NCBI GenBank assembly: GCA_936450465.1
Contig: OW388296.1
Location: 38,406,023-38,470,022, forward strand
Length of the DNA: 64,000 bases
From: Gibbula magus
Lineage: Eukaryota; Mollusca; Gastropoda; Trochida; Trochidae
Direction of reading: 5' to 3'
The translations under genes and the position numbers were made by a program. Of this stretch, positions 42,050-55,787 are shown one piece after another. The notes below the pieces were generated by a model. The model saw nothing but the letters and a program-made list of their open reading frames with translations, did no database searches and was not told the DNA's origin. Each line of letters opens with the position of its first letter. The stretch's first letter is position 1.

Positions 42050-42620
42050 GTTAATTAACAGTCTCATTGACTACATCATATCATCCCCTTCTTGTCTACC
42101 TCTTTTTATTAATTTGAAAGTTATACCATTCTCCCCATTATTCTCTGATGTCCACTGCCCAGTCTCATTTAGTCTTCAACCTAACGAGGCTAGTGCCGTC
42201 AAAAGTGATAATGATATACCAGTTACGGTGAATACAGAAACTCAGAACCCCAAACCGGACCGACCAAAACGTTATGATCAAGGTAAAGCTTCGGAGTATG
42301 TAAACAAACTTGACAATACACGTATCGATTTTTTGACAGACTTAACGAAGAGGGCGTTGCAAGGTCAAGGTGACTGTGACGTAGTGGATACAGTAGCCAA
42401 TGAAATCGCTCATGTGTTATGTGATGCTGCACGTGCAACTTTTGGCGTGAATGAAATACGTCCTTCGCGTACGACAACTAATACTCGTAGTACGCGCAGT
42501 AAGAAAACATGGTTTGGCAAAGATTGTCATATAGCTAGGAAGAAATACAGAAAGGCACGTAAACAATATCAGAAATTCAAATCAAATCAAAATGAGTTAA
42601 ATTATAAAAAAACAATCTAA
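42050..42620 (+). pseudogene. LINE-E endonuclease C-terminus and linker
   Basis: In frame from about 42,050: INSLIDYIISSPSCLPLF and PLFSDVHCPVSFSL, the last two boxes of the apurinic-type endonuclease (the SDVH histidine box is intact). Next comes the basic linker (KKTWFGKDCHIARKKYRKAR). The first two thirds of the endonuclease are absent, showing 5' truncation. Confidence 0.75.
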
Positions 42621-42636
42621 AGATTATAAAAGATGT

Positions 42637-43975
42637 TTGAATAAACATATCAACAAAAGTAAGTACAAAGCCAGTAACATTCTGCGTAGTAAAGAGCAAC
42701 TCTCAGTCAAACAGTATTGGAAACTTTTGAAACCTGCGACTAATAGACATGATTCGGCAGGTCCAAACTTAGATGGTTTCTTGAAACACTTTAGAGACAT
42801 TAACACATGTACCCAGGATGATGTTATTATTGATGATAATCTTGACTTTGACACATATGATACATCTGTACTTAACGATGATATTACCCTAGCAGAGATA
42901 ACACATGCCGTTAAAAATCTAAAAAGGAATAAGGCCTCCGGTATAGACTTAATAGAAAATGACTACCTCATTGATTCCATTGAAAGGATCGGTCTCTTAT
43001 GTACGATTTTGTTCAATCTCGTGTTAAAAACTGGACATTTACCAGAAGCTTGGTTAACGGGAATAATCGAACCCATATACAAGAATAAAGGAAATATTGA
43101 TGATCCTTCATCCTATAGACCTATTACCATATTAAGCTGTTTAGGAAAGCTGTTCACTGCTATACTTAATACAAGATTGACAACATTTATAGACAATAAC
43201 AGTATACTAAGTAATGTACAGGCTGGATTCCGCAAAGGGTTTTCTACAATCGATAATATTTTTGTTCTAAATATGTTGACGAATTTACTCAAGAAATGTA
43301 ACACTGTACTGTGCTTTCATCGACTTCTCTAAAGCCTTTGACAATGTCTGGAGAATTGGCTTGTGGCATAAGCTTTTGAAGCAAGGTGTACATGGTCGCT
43401 TCTTCAACTTAATACAAAACATGTACAAGAATATAAAATCATGCGTGTATGTAAATAATAATCACTCAGATTACTTTTCGAGTGAGTGCGGTGTTAGACA
43501 AGGTGAAAACCTTTCTCCACTATTGTTTTCATTGTTTTTAAATGATCTTGAGTCACACATGTTGAACGATAACTGTGAGGGTTTTCATGTCGATTGTTTT
43601 GATGTAAACGTTGTTTTACACTTTGTTATTCTTTTGTAGGCAGACGACGCAGTACTTATTAGCGAAAGTCCAAATGGGCTACAGAAATCATTGAATTCTT
43701 TTCGTTTGTATTGTTTGCAATGGAACCTTGCTGTTAATATATCTAAAACCAAAATTATTATATTTGGCGGGGGGATACCTTCTAAAAGTAAACATATATT
43801 CTACTTTGGAAATCAACCTCTTGAAATTGTCGATTATTATATGTATCTTGGTTTAAAACTACATAGATCTGGAAGATTTGTACACGCCATCAAAACTTTA
43901 ATTGAATCAGGAACTAAGGCTATGTTTTCTCTTTTGAAACGAGCTAGAAACATTAACCTTCCTATTGACTGTTGA
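42637..43975 (+). pseudogene. LINE-E reverse transcriptase
   Basis: 42,637-43,332 carries NLKRNKASGIDLIENDYL, SYRPITILSCLGKLFTAILN, and NVQAGFRKGFSTIDNIFVLN. A frame change at about 43,305 leads into FIDFSKAFDNVWRIGLWHKL (motif A, about 43,315), then SECGVRQGENLSPLLFSLFL. A second break precedes ADDAVLISESPNGLQKSLNS (catalytic ADD, about 43,640), followed by WNLAVNISKTKIIIFGGG and YYMYLGLKLHRSGRF. All catalytic aspartates are present across the frames. The enzyme copies RNA at the target site; this copy cannot be translated in one piece. Confidence 0.85.
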
Positions 43976-43993
43976 GTCCGGGCATTTGATACT

Positions 43994-44811
43994 ATGATTG
44001 CTCCTATTCTATGTTATGGTTGTGAGACATGGGGTCATGAATCATTGGAAATCGTTGAAAAAGTTCATTTGAAGTTTTTAAAGCTGATTTGTAATCTTAA
44101 AGTATCTACGCCAAACTACATGGTTTATGGAGAGATGGGAAGGTACCCTCTTAGAATCAAAATCATAAAGCGATTGGTTAAATATTGGCACACTCTAGCT
44201 GTACCTAAAATAACAAATGTTAAACTTTCCCACACCTTGTACAACTTTGTTTCTGTCAAAAAGCAACTCTATGATTATAATGATAAGTGGCTAAACTTTG
44301 TCGAAGACACGTTAAACCACCTAGGTTTAAGCAATGTTTTCAACAATCCGGAATCTTTTAACACCGAATGGCTGGCCTCAAAGGTTGAATTTGTCTTAAA
44401 AGATCACTTTATTCAGAGTTGGTTTTTAACTATAAATAATAGCCCAAAGGCACTATATTATAAGATCATAAAATATTCCATAACATTTGAACGTTATTTC
44501 TTTCTTCCAACAAATGTTTATATTCCAATAATAAAATTTAGAACTACCAATCATTTTCTACCTATTGAGACTGGCCGCTGGGAGGGCATTACAAGGAAAC
44601 GTTGTGCGACTCCCCAGCAATAGCGGATGAACTACATTACTTATTGAGATGTAATTACTTTGATGACACTAGACAAAAATATATTCCTGCAGAATATCTA
44701 AAATGGAAAAATCTTATTACCTTTAAAACTTTAATGTGCTCAAAGAAAACATCAGTATTGAAAAAATTATCAGTGTTTATTAAGTGTATACTTACACACT
44801 TTAAATGTTAA
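43994..44811 (+). pseudogene. LINE-E ORF2 C-terminal region
   Basis: After a stop at about 43,974 the frame continues MIAPILCYGCETWGHESLEI, VHLKFLKLICNLKVSTPNYM and FRTTNHFLPIETGRWEGITR. A shift near 44,605 then leads to PAIADELHYLLRCNYFDDTR and a basic tail ending at 44,811. The CYGCE.WG and D..HYLL.C elements are standard for the end of this ORF2 type. Confidence 0.8.
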
Positions 44812-44916
44812 TTATGCCCCATCTTGTGATTGTATATATGTAATTTGATGACTTTGTACTCTTGTACAACCGCTGGGTGGTTGATGGAGAAATAAAGAAA
44901 GTTGAAGTTGAAGTTG

Positions 44917-46649
44917 AACAGAATACACAACTTTGTTTATTAGGACGCACTGTCATTTGGTATATACACAACGCTTCAGTGGTTGTCGTCGTTCTAATTG
45001 ATTTATTGATTCGCAAAAAAGCATGTGAGACATGAAAGACTCTGTCTTATGAACTTACTTCTCATAATTTGACAGTTTTTGTGACATGCTATTGTTGCAT
45101 TTAAAACGTCAAAATTCATCACCAATTTAATATAAAAAGATTTAAACGAAATACTGATATCTTAAGAAATGATTGAAATCAAACTCCAAACTTAATTGTA
45201 ATTTTACTTTCATATGATGTGTGATGTAACCACTGCCATCTGTTGTTAAACCGAAAGCTCCCGAGAAATTTAAAATGGAAATTGTGAAAATAAACATATA
45301 TTATTTGGTTATCATTAACAATGTTGCAGTAGATTAATTACATTAACTTAAGATTTAGTATGCACGGACACAATCCCACAAATACACACTTATTCCAATA
45401 TTTTGTTATTTACTTCTTAAAATTTGTTTTAAATATCAAAACCAAAACTTATTAAACAAAAATCGTAACAAATGCAGGCTGTAGTATAACCATAGACCAT
45501 AGAGGGTACCATTAATGATTAGTTTTATATTCCGAATTAAAGGTGCATCATTGGTGTTTCATAAGCAAATATTTGGCTTTAATACGCTCCAACTCACCAT
45601 ATATGCTGTTTACAATACAAACAAATTCACTCAGCTTGCATATTCTTCCCCAATCGCCTAATATATCATAATTACTAGTTTCCAATTAAAATCGAGTAAC
45701 ATCATTTTGCATGTGCAGAAACCGAAACTGCACGTTCGATTTACATGCACAGTATTTATATGACTTATTCAACATTATCAACCCAAAGTTGTTATTTTGC
45801 CTGTTTTAAATAAGATTCCAAAATGACGTTTGACTCATTGGCGCGCGCCACACGAGGTGCATTGTCCGGTTTTCGATCAGAAATCACTACTTTTACCTTC
45901 ATATCGTCAATGTATATCAAATCATCAAAATGGTAGTTTTCGGTAACAGTCGGTACTCGATTAAATAACACTATTTATAACGTTTGGAATATGTGACCCT
46001 CATCAACACAATGGATGGACCTTTAACGTCTTACACAACCTGAACGAAAGTTTTTCGCAGAGATTGTCGTAGCTAGTAGTTATGCAACTCAGTGACTAAA
46101 TACACAATCAGTACTTAACGACTCAAATATACAATCATTTGATTGCGTTGTTGTGGAATGTATTGAGAGAGATTATTATGGCTCATTTCGTACACATAAA
46201 TACATTGTTAATAAAATATAAATGTAATGACATGCGATGGTATGACGTAAAATAGGGTGTAATTTAGGTACTTTGCATAAATACCCATAAAACCAATTTT
46301 GTTATTTAACTGAGATGATATTTATCGAAATAACATTGTACAACACTGTGAAATGCCATAAGACTTACAAAAAACTAGTTTTCATTAAAATGCTTAAACT
46401 TCACAACATGATAAATAACATACATAATATTTCCGTCGTCTAATCTTTCCACATACATAAACATACACGCGTGCACACAATCTGTAATTCAGAATTGCAA
46501 GTAGAAACTGAAAGTGCTGGATTTTGGGGCTGTTTGTTTTGGGCTGTTTTTGAGCAAAACGTATTGTTATACCTGCAGGCATTTACCAATTCATTGCGTT
46601 TTTTTAGAGTTACAATATAAAGTTTGCAGATGATAATGATTTGATTCAA
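44917..46649. other. Non-coding, no gene seen
   Basis: AT-rich, with no repeat or coding signal recognised. Confidence 0.35.
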
Positions 46650-47310
<661 letters not shown>

Positions 47311-50300
47311 ACCATGCAAGTTGTCTATAATTGTAAAACGTTATACAGTTATATCTTCCTAACTGAAGAACTGTAGCCAGTCGGGCAAATTGGCCATAAC
47401 ACAAAAAAACTGTTGGCGTTGTGTAGCAAGTTTCTATTTTCGGCAGCACCTTTCAGATGATTCTAATAACAAAAGGGCATGACAAAACTGTTGACAGCAT
47501 TGAAAGCCTTTCTTCAGATTTGATGATCAATTGTAACTTTGTGTAGGTATTTGACACATATTATTTACATACTTTACAATATGGATATTCATGATATTAA
47601 AATGCTATAGTTCAATCAAATGCAAAATTTTATCTTGTGGGATGTCTCCCATTGGTATTTGTTTGTCACTAGGGGGAATACTCGATAATGTACAAGATCA
47701 ATTAAACAATGATGTATGGACAAATATAATTATATATGCGTGTCTTTTCTCTGTGTAATCACTCAATGTACACTTCGCCTCAGTGATTTAACTGTATAAT
47801 ACAACTGTATAATATTAATGTGTGACCAGCATATAAAAAATAGAAATGTAAGTGTCAACGTACAGAATATTTTTACAATTAACACGTTTTATAAAGTATT
47901 TGATGAAGTAAAGACATAGGTGTTTGTGCAAGACCACTATGGAAATAATGATATTGCTGATAATGTTATCCCAACTATACCAATGGCTAAACAATCGAAC
48001 TGTGATCTTGTAATGCTTCTTTTTTTGATCATTTCAAATAAAAGTATTTTCAATTGTGTCGTATACAACCCAGCATAAATAGTTAATACTTATAACCCTA
48101 ACAAAAAATAAAACTACATCCATTGCAATGTATGACTCGTATTTGGTGATTAATTTGCTTTTGAAACGAAATTTAACTCACTCAATGTCACACGGAAATG
48201 CCACTCGCGCTTTGTTAATATCTGTTTGCAAAATCTGTGGAAAAGCCGTGGTTTTCTTGAGAAAATAGATTCACCATAGGTTGTATGTTAGGATGGTCTT
48301 AATCTCATTTAATTTGAATTCCTATTCAACTATTATTTCTGGTTATCTCACTATTGATAATTTAGTCATTTAAATTACAATGATCTCATATATCCCTTGT
48401 TTAGGAAATTATAGGAAAATGTCATTATTTATTGTACTGGTAATAAAACTATTCCAAAATGTTCCCGTTGCTTCAGAAAACTGAACCACGATTTTATGAA
48501 CGCTTCACATAGTGACATGAACACATTAAATATTACATTAACTAATTAATATATAATTTCTCACTTAAATCAAATCACATTAAAACAAATTAAGATAAAT
48601 AGGTTGAAAAGGAGTTCTCCTTACTTCTTCAACTAAATTAAGAATCACTCTACACATAAGGATTCAAAATATGGCAAACTTAATATATTTCTCGAATTCA
48701 GCTAAGCAGATAACCTTAATCCCAGAGACACTTCTTTAGTTCAATGCGAATTATTAAAAGGATAGCATAACCACAAACAACACAGTGAATAAGTGTTTTA
48801 CATTGTAAACGCCAAGAACATTTGTACGCAGGATTTAGTACTTACACCCTTTTTATACCTGATATTGATGTAACATATCATGTTTATATAGTGACGTGTT
48901 GTGCATGAATATACAACAAACACAGCCTATTATAATGTTTTTGTTGTCCATAATGATTGTATTTCACGTTTTTGTGACGAACTTTCCGAAGTTATAAACG
49001 ACACATAATGTTTTATTTCATTCAGGTGTCACCATGATTTTACAAATGATTAAATGTAGTAAGACAGATGATGCAACAACGGGGTCTTACTGTTGTCCTT
49101 GGGGTTGATGACAAAATATTTGTGTCATGTTTCCAAGGATGAAGTGTGATTAGTTATTTGAAAAAATATGTCCAGATGGTACATGGAAAGTGATTGATAA
49201 ACATTGCTATTTCCCTATATAAATGGTCATGTACATGTCGCTCCCCGTGACGTGGACTGTATTTATACATTATTAGACAAAACATACATTATAACAAAAA
49301 ACAAATTCACATAACAGTTACAGAGTATGTTCAGTGAATGTGCTTTCTGAAGTATTGGGATAGTTTGCTTTAGTCAATTGGAAACTAAATCAACAATGTG
49401 TAAGTTAGTATCATGAAATATTTCACTGTTGCTATAAAGAATAGTTTTGAAATTGGTTTTAAAATATTTTATTCATTAAAATGGATTGCCAAGCAAGCTG
49501 ATAGCTTATGTCAACGCTTCAATAAAAGTTACAAATGTGACTTAAAAGAAGCAATTATTACGATGATAGCGAGAGAAGGTTTGAATATGACGTTTTAATC
49601 CTTTTCTAATTGGCTAATAATTGCTGTATCGAGGCATGGTATTTTGGAAAATACTGATGGCCGTTTTATCAAAGAACATGTTTTTTTTCGTTTTATTAAG
49701 ATATCAAAAGCAGACGTGAGTTATGGTATTACATATTTAAAATATTCTATAATAGATCGTTTGTTGACTAACATGTTTGGACGATGCTATAGCAATGAAA
49801 CTAGTAAATGTTTTGTAAAATGGCTCATGATATAGAATGTAGAATGTCAATGATTGTAAAGTTGTCACAATTTATTCACTGAAAGTTGTACAGGATCAGT
49901 TTGAGTCGCAAGTCGATATCACTGAGGTCTCACTTAAACCCACTTACATTGTCTACAATTATATTTTTTCTGAACAATCACATACTTCCTTTTATCGTCG
50001 CTGAATATCCTTCATTGATTAACTCGCCAGCTACAAAAGATCACTGCACGGGCAGTACAGTTTGAAGCTTAACAGCGACTGTTGTCATGTAATCAGACTG
50101 CCCCTGAGCACTTCAGCGGGCGCGTTATAACGAGGATACCACGAAACTAAACGTCAATTTCCTGCTTTTCTAGTTGAGTGACATTGTTGAAATTTACAAA
50201 TTATGGCAAAGTCAACATGTAGTTGAATATCTCGTAAAAAATAAAAAACTCGAAATTTCTATAAATTTCTATAAATTTCTAGAAACGCACTAGAAACTTT

Positions 50301-52839
50301 CTAGATACGGGGTATGTTTATTTATTGGACACCTGTATATGAAGTATATGTGACCTTGTTTAGAGATACAAATGTGCATAAACGATTTTAAATATGTGAA
50401 CATTTAATGGGGGAGGGGGATACAGAGCCAACTTACATCTAAACGGATAATCAAGGGAGAATTAAATGCGTTTATGTTCGTGCAGGTAGATAATAATTAT
50501 CGCTAATTTATATTTATATCATTTACTCTCCATGCATTTATAGTGGCTTTGTGTAATCACTCTCATTACATAATAAAATAAGCATATTAACCTTTAGCGA
50601 TGATTCATGAAGAATGTTTAAAGCTTTTCACGAAAACTATATTTCACATTTAACATGTTTATGGTAAATACAATACAATACAGACTAGGTTTGACAAACT
50701 TAATGATAAATAAAGTTAGGCGCATCGATAAACAACAATACAAATTTAAAAAGCTATTGAACAAATATACACATTTGTTATCTTATGATGGTTTACCCCT
50801 AAAGTATAACAAGGTGTGTTGTCTTTTCAAGCCTCCAACTTCTAATAATATTAACATTTTCACAATTCGTTATCTATTCCATGTGTCATCGATATGAGAT
50901 GATATGATATGATGAAATCAATCGCCTTTCTATTCAAATTATTGATGATTGAACTGTTGTAATATAATGCATGAAACACAAATGGGTATAGACTGCTGGT
51001 CTAACGTCCACGTTCTGATATATCATACAAAAGAACAAAATATTATTCATGTACACGTCCTTATACATGCAACGGTTCATCCCTTGATTTGTCCGATTTT
51101 TATTATCCAAACAATCAACTTTTTAAATAAGTAAACCTTTTATACCTCCCAATGTATGTTGATATAATTATAATTTTGTCATTTTCAATTATATTCTTTG
51201 TATCTTTCTTTGTTAGGTTGTTAGTTAGGTGTCAAAATATCCTTATCACGGTCGGCCCATCATTAACATCCTTAATCTTGAACGCAATTTCCAATGAAGT
51301 CAATTAACAAAGCACATACACAGTGCAGCTTCCACACCCTGAGACATAATGAGCAGTAATTACTTGACAGTTAATACACATTCTCACATTTGTGTACTCC
51401 TGGTCATGGTCAAATGATGCAATTTGCTGGAAGGCTAAACATGACAGCTAGTGTATCTGCTCACTGTAACGGATATAAAAATTACAAAATAGGCGACATA
51501 TTGGCAAATACTGTATGAATACTATATACTGTATATTATTTGAATAATTACGTCCACGTCCTAGATGCCAATGGATAACTTGAATATAATTAGGTAGAAT
51601 CTGCACTGACCACAAACAGATCAAATAACCAATGAGCTGGCTGTACTATCGTTTTACATAGAACATAATGTCCTGATTTTGACAAATATATATTTTTTTC
51701 TGGTGTAAGATTGTACTGTCGGAAATGTAAGAAAAATGCTTTTTCGACAATTTACAAGATAATCATATATCATGATAAATAAATTTCCGATGTCGACTAA
51801 CCATCGACCTATTCTGGTATGTTCACTGCAATAGCGCCATATGAAAATACATAAAACTTTTGGCATATAATATGAAACGGGTACGCACGTTATTTGATAG
51901 CATAATTCAAGCCTCAACATACCCTACAAGCGCACGTGCACTCGCCAAGGGTTATCTGGATTTTATTGAAAGGTGAATCATAAAGTTAGGTTCAAAATCT
52001 TAAAATTGATGTGGTTTACATACCGAGTCCAAGATTGAATTTGTAGCTTGAATCCTTGTCACTTATTTAAGAATATCCGATTAGAGCGTACTAATTCGAA
52101 TATTTGATATTTGTCGCCAACTTAGACTTTGAGATGACCATCTTATTGTTATACTAGCTGTATACAGAAATGAATTGAGAAATAAATATATTCCTGCTTA
52201 TTATTGTAAACATATATTTAACTGTCCATCATATACAAACCAATACTAGTTAGAATTTCTTTGCATATCAAACGTGACTTTCGTATGCTCCATTAATATG
52301 TGTTTTGTTATATTCATGTATATTTGTTCACTCTATGTCATTATATATAACTTACCAAATTTGACTTCATAACAATGAACCAGTACATTAATTGCTAAGT
52401 GGAAGGTAGCATATTATACAATAGGAGGAGGAAGTGACACTCTGCATTTAGTGCAAGCGATACGAATTTTTTTGGGGATGTAGGCAATATGGGGTGTAGG
52501 CCACGCTAACACATTTTCAACAGGGTAAAAAATTAATAGGTTAATAGGTAATGAAGGAATTATACAATACAGCGCCAATAGTCATTGTTTTTGTTTTGGA
52601 ATTAATGTGCGCTAGACGTTTCATAATTTTTGTTAGCTTATTACCATCACCAAGAATCTGCAATAACCAAAACTCTCTCGAAAAACGGTTAAAACATCGT
52701 TTCTTTTCCATTTGCGAATTTGGTGTTACCTGCATGCTCATCATCATCAGAATATACCCATTGTTCCCAAATTCAATCGCCTCGAAAATCCTCACGTGAA
52801 TTCGTGTGGTTGCAAACATCACACTTGTCTACTAGTCTC
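47311..52839. other. Long non-coding stretch, no gene seen
   Basis: 5.5 kb with no recognised repeat or coding segment. A short direct repeat (ataaatttct, three times) lies near 50,260-50,283. This is the emptiest part of the window. Confidence 0.4.
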
Positions 52840-52895
52840 GCCGCTAATGGCTGCAATACTGCCGAAGCGGCGTTAAACAATAACTCACTCACTCT
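52840..52895 (+). mobile_element. SINE tail fragment
   Basis: Ggctgcaatactgccgaagc then ggcgttaaacaataactcac tcactc. It resembles the 3' tail of the SINE at 41,442 (gcggcgttaaa, then CTCAC repeats) but is a divergent subtype. Confidence 0.6.
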
Positions 52896-52939
52896 ACTAC
52901 TAGTATCAAGATATACAACAGTGATGTATATGTGTACAT

Positions 52940-53470
52940 AAAACTGTTAGGTCTATTGTATGCCGACAACACGGTACTTTTAGCTGAGAGCAGTCTTACA
53001 CTTAAAGACACTTAGTTTTTGTTTGTGTTATTGTGATTTATGGAACCTGTAAGACTAAAATACTAACATTTGGAACGGGCCGAGCTAAAAAAAACAAAAA
53101 CATTTTCTATTATAAAGATTATTCGCTAGATATTGTAAATACGTTTAATTACCTTGGAAATACGTTTCACAGAAATGGCAGGATGATAACAGATATCAAG
53201 CATGCTGCCGATGTGGGTAATAAAGTTTCAATGTCTTGTGCTAGAAACCGGAATTTACCTTTGGATGTCTATTACCTGCCTCTGATAACTTGTCTTTTCT
53301 ATTCTGCTTTATGGTTGTGAAATTTGGGGGTTTGAAAACATTAACAGCGCATTCATTTTATTTTTTTAAAGCAGCTTTAAAGATGTCAACACCAAACTTT
53401 ACGGTGAACTCGAAGAGAACCCCTACGTATGCAAATTGCAAAACTTACGTACACGTACTGGTGTAAACTA
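52940..53470 (+). pseudogene. LINE-F: reverse transcriptase fragment
   Basis: LLYADNTVLLAESSLTLKDT at about 52,950-53,010 is a FADD-type catalytic box with the second D changed to N. It is followed by KTKILTFGTGRAKKNKNIFY, VNTFNYLGNTFHRNGRMITD and, after a shift, ILLYGCEIWGFENI. The order and wording are close to LINE-E (TKIIIFGGG..., YLGLKLHRSGRF, CYGCETWG), so it is a decayed relative. Confidence 0.7.
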
Positions 53471-54309
53471 TCTTCTTCACAGTCTGGAAAAGCCTTATGC
53501 ATAATTATAAGCACCACAAATATATCCTTGGTTAAAACCATAGTTAAAGCATGTGGTCAAATACTTATTTTCCATCATCCCTAGTATTTCTGTAAGGAAT
53601 GGATAGTTACAACGATATTCAATGTTTTTAAAGATAAATTCGGCAGACATAGCGTAGTGACATTATCAAAGCTACTATGCTGTCATTAAGGATTCCCCAA
53701 GTTTTGATCAATACTTTTACTGAACAAAACCAATATGGTGTTCAAGAACAAATATGTACATTATGTAATTCCATCCAGATCGGATAAGAATTTCATTATT
53801 TATTTAATTGTTATTCATTTTTGTCATCTTACTGTAAATATCATGTTTGTTTCAACTCATGTTGTTTGTTTCAACTCATGTGCTGCCGTTGGCAGAATAT
53901 ACGAGATAGTAACCTCTAGTCTAGTGTCCTCATACAGTTACGTCACAGGAAACAGGAAGTTTGATAATAAATACAGATAAGTTAGCGACAGATATCCAAC
54001 ATCAAAGCATCGGGGATAAATGCATTCGGCTTTTCAAAACGGAACAACCAATTGGCTGGAGTAATGGTTCAAGTAACTTTATACAAATGAGATATAAATT
54101 ATAGAATGTGTAAGGAAGATAATATTTAATATGATCTTTATACTGACCTTTATTTAAATGATATCTCTAATTTGTAGGAATAATAATTAAAATATATAAA
54201 TTAATAGTGTTTATATTATCAATATTCCTTATCAAGTTTTACATTTACACTCAATGCGTTCTGTGATATCAAATTTTATTATTTCCTAAACCATAATTTA
54301 GTATATATC
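53471..54309. other. Non-coding, possibly the decayed end of LINE-F
   Basis: No clear frame. Short matches to LINE C-terminal wording appear to about 53,700. Otherwise nothing recognised. Confidence 0.3.
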
Positions 54310-54381
54310 AATTCTCCCCTGCCTCGCATGAGAAAGCCACGCTGAAAATCAGCTCCGACCTATCCACCCTAATCCGACAAA

Positions 54382-55248
54382 ATGTCGACTAAAAAAGGAC
54401 GTAGTGCCCACCAAAAGGATAGTGAAAGCCAACAATTATCCACGTCCTCTTATTCTGACGAATATCTCACTCGGTCAAAAGTTTCAACCGACTTACAATC
54501 TTCGACGAAAACGAGTGGGGCAGCCATTACAACCGACGACATCAGCGGGATGAAACTCGAGTGTTTGAAGAAATTTACAAGTGATATTGCCATGAAAATA
54601 GACACAATATGTACAGATATGACCGAAATGCGACACTCGTTCGAAGAAACTCTAACAGCAGTTAAATTCAACGCAACTGAAATTCAGGAAAATAAAGGCG
54701 ACATAGCCGCACTGCGAAAGGAGTTTACAGACTATAAAGAACAGACAGAGAAACGTTTCCTACAACAAGAGCTCTATCAACGAAAGTCAAGTCTCCTAAT
54801 CTACGGAATACCGGACTACTTGGACCCCGAAAAATCAACCCGTGAGTTGTTCAACGACTTAGGCCTCCAACACGCTAACGAGATGTCGTTTGCAAACATT
54901 CACAGACTGCCACGCCTAGGAAACTGGGAGAGGACAAAGGACTCCCCAAAACCCATCGTCGTGAAATTTGTGTATATGCAAGATAGGAACGACGTCCATC
55001 AGTCCTCTTTTAATAAGTGGAAAATCCTCAAAGAAAAGAAGATTTCGATCAGAACGAATCTCCCGGTAATGCTCAAGAAACGAAGATCTCACCTAGCAGC
55101 AAAGGGGTATGAAATTCGCCAAAAACTGCACGCTCAAACGAAAATCATTGAAAAGGGGATTGAAGTCACCCTACAGATTCGTAAGGACAAGTTTTCTTCA
55201 TGGAAGGACGTTGACTTGGATGACAGGATAGAGAACATAAAACTGTAA
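54382..55248 (+). CDS. LINE-G ORF1 (L1-ORF1-like RNA-binding protein)
   Basis: A complete 288-residue frame starting at an ATG preceded by cgacaaa. Residues 1-50 are Ser/Thr/Lys-rich. Residues about 60-130 are heptad-rich (MKIDTICTDMTEMRHSFEET, KEFTDYKEQTEKRFLQQEL), a coiled coil. Next YQRKSSLLIYGIPDYLD, ANIHRLPRLGNW and PKPIVVKFVYMQDRND correspond to the RRM-like core (E...R..NL.I.GIP, ..IHR.....KPI.VKF) of L1 ORF1 proteins. The C-terminal domain (about 210-288) is basic. It forms trimers on element RNA. Intact as read. Confidence 0.8.
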   Translation: MSTKKGRSAHQKDSESQQLSTSSYSDEYLTRSKVSTDLQSSTKTSGAAITTDDISGMKLECLKKFTSDIAMKIDTICTDMTEMRHSFEETLTAVKFNATEIQENKGDIAALRKEFTDYKEQTEKRFLQQELYQRKSSLLIYGIPDYLDPEKSTRELFNDLGLQHANEMSFANIHRLPRLGNWERTKDSPKPIVVKFVYMQDRNDVHQSSFNKWKILKEKKISIRTNLPVMLKKRRSHLAAKGYEIRQKLHAQTKIIEKGIEVTLQIRKDKFSSWKDVDLDDRIENIKL

Positions 55249-55787
55249 GTGACTGACAATGACTCGATATAAGTCATACGTTTGAAGTTTTCAAACACGT
55301 GTTAGTGTTTACAAACAGTAATCACATGACCATCACGTCACTGTCACGTGACTGAGTTAATCTGCTGGAAGGACCATGAGTTTTGTGTTCGTGAAAAAGG
55401 TACTTGGTTCAGTTTGACATTTGAAATACGATACTATTTGACATTTTTGCTTTCCCTTTTAAAGCAACAGAAATCTGCTTATTTAGTTATGCATACCAAA
55501 GTAAGCGACAGTATTGCTATACACATGTATGCCTTTGATTCATATGGACTGTTGATCATTGTTTATATTGTCCGATTTTCGATCACAAGTTGGGCAACAC
55601 TGATTTTGTTTTATCTATGTAGTTGACAATTATTCCATAATCTACAGAATGTAAAGGTGGTGGAAAGGGTTTTATTTCACCTGGTAACTCATGGAGTTTG
55701 TTTTAGTTATACAAAACCTTAAAATTTCCATTTCATTACTTCTCAAAAAATGTGAAGGCACTAATTTTTTGTTATGTACTAAATCTT
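55249..55787 (+). other. LINE-G spacer between ORF1 and ORF2
   Basis: About 540 bp with a 92-codon hydrophobic frame (55,348-55,626) that I do not recognise. The length is large for an inter-ORF spacer. Confidence 0.4.

Larger units (their letters stand above)
42040..44916 (+). mobile_element. LINE-E: 5'-truncated non-LTR retrotransposon
   Basis: It starts inside the endonuclease and runs through the reverse transcriptase, thumb and C-terminal domain to a (GTTGAA)n terminal repeat at about 44,892-44,916. It is broken by a handful of frame changes. The terminal short repeat is a typical 3' end for this LINE group. The 5' limit and target duplication are uncertain. Confidence 0.8.
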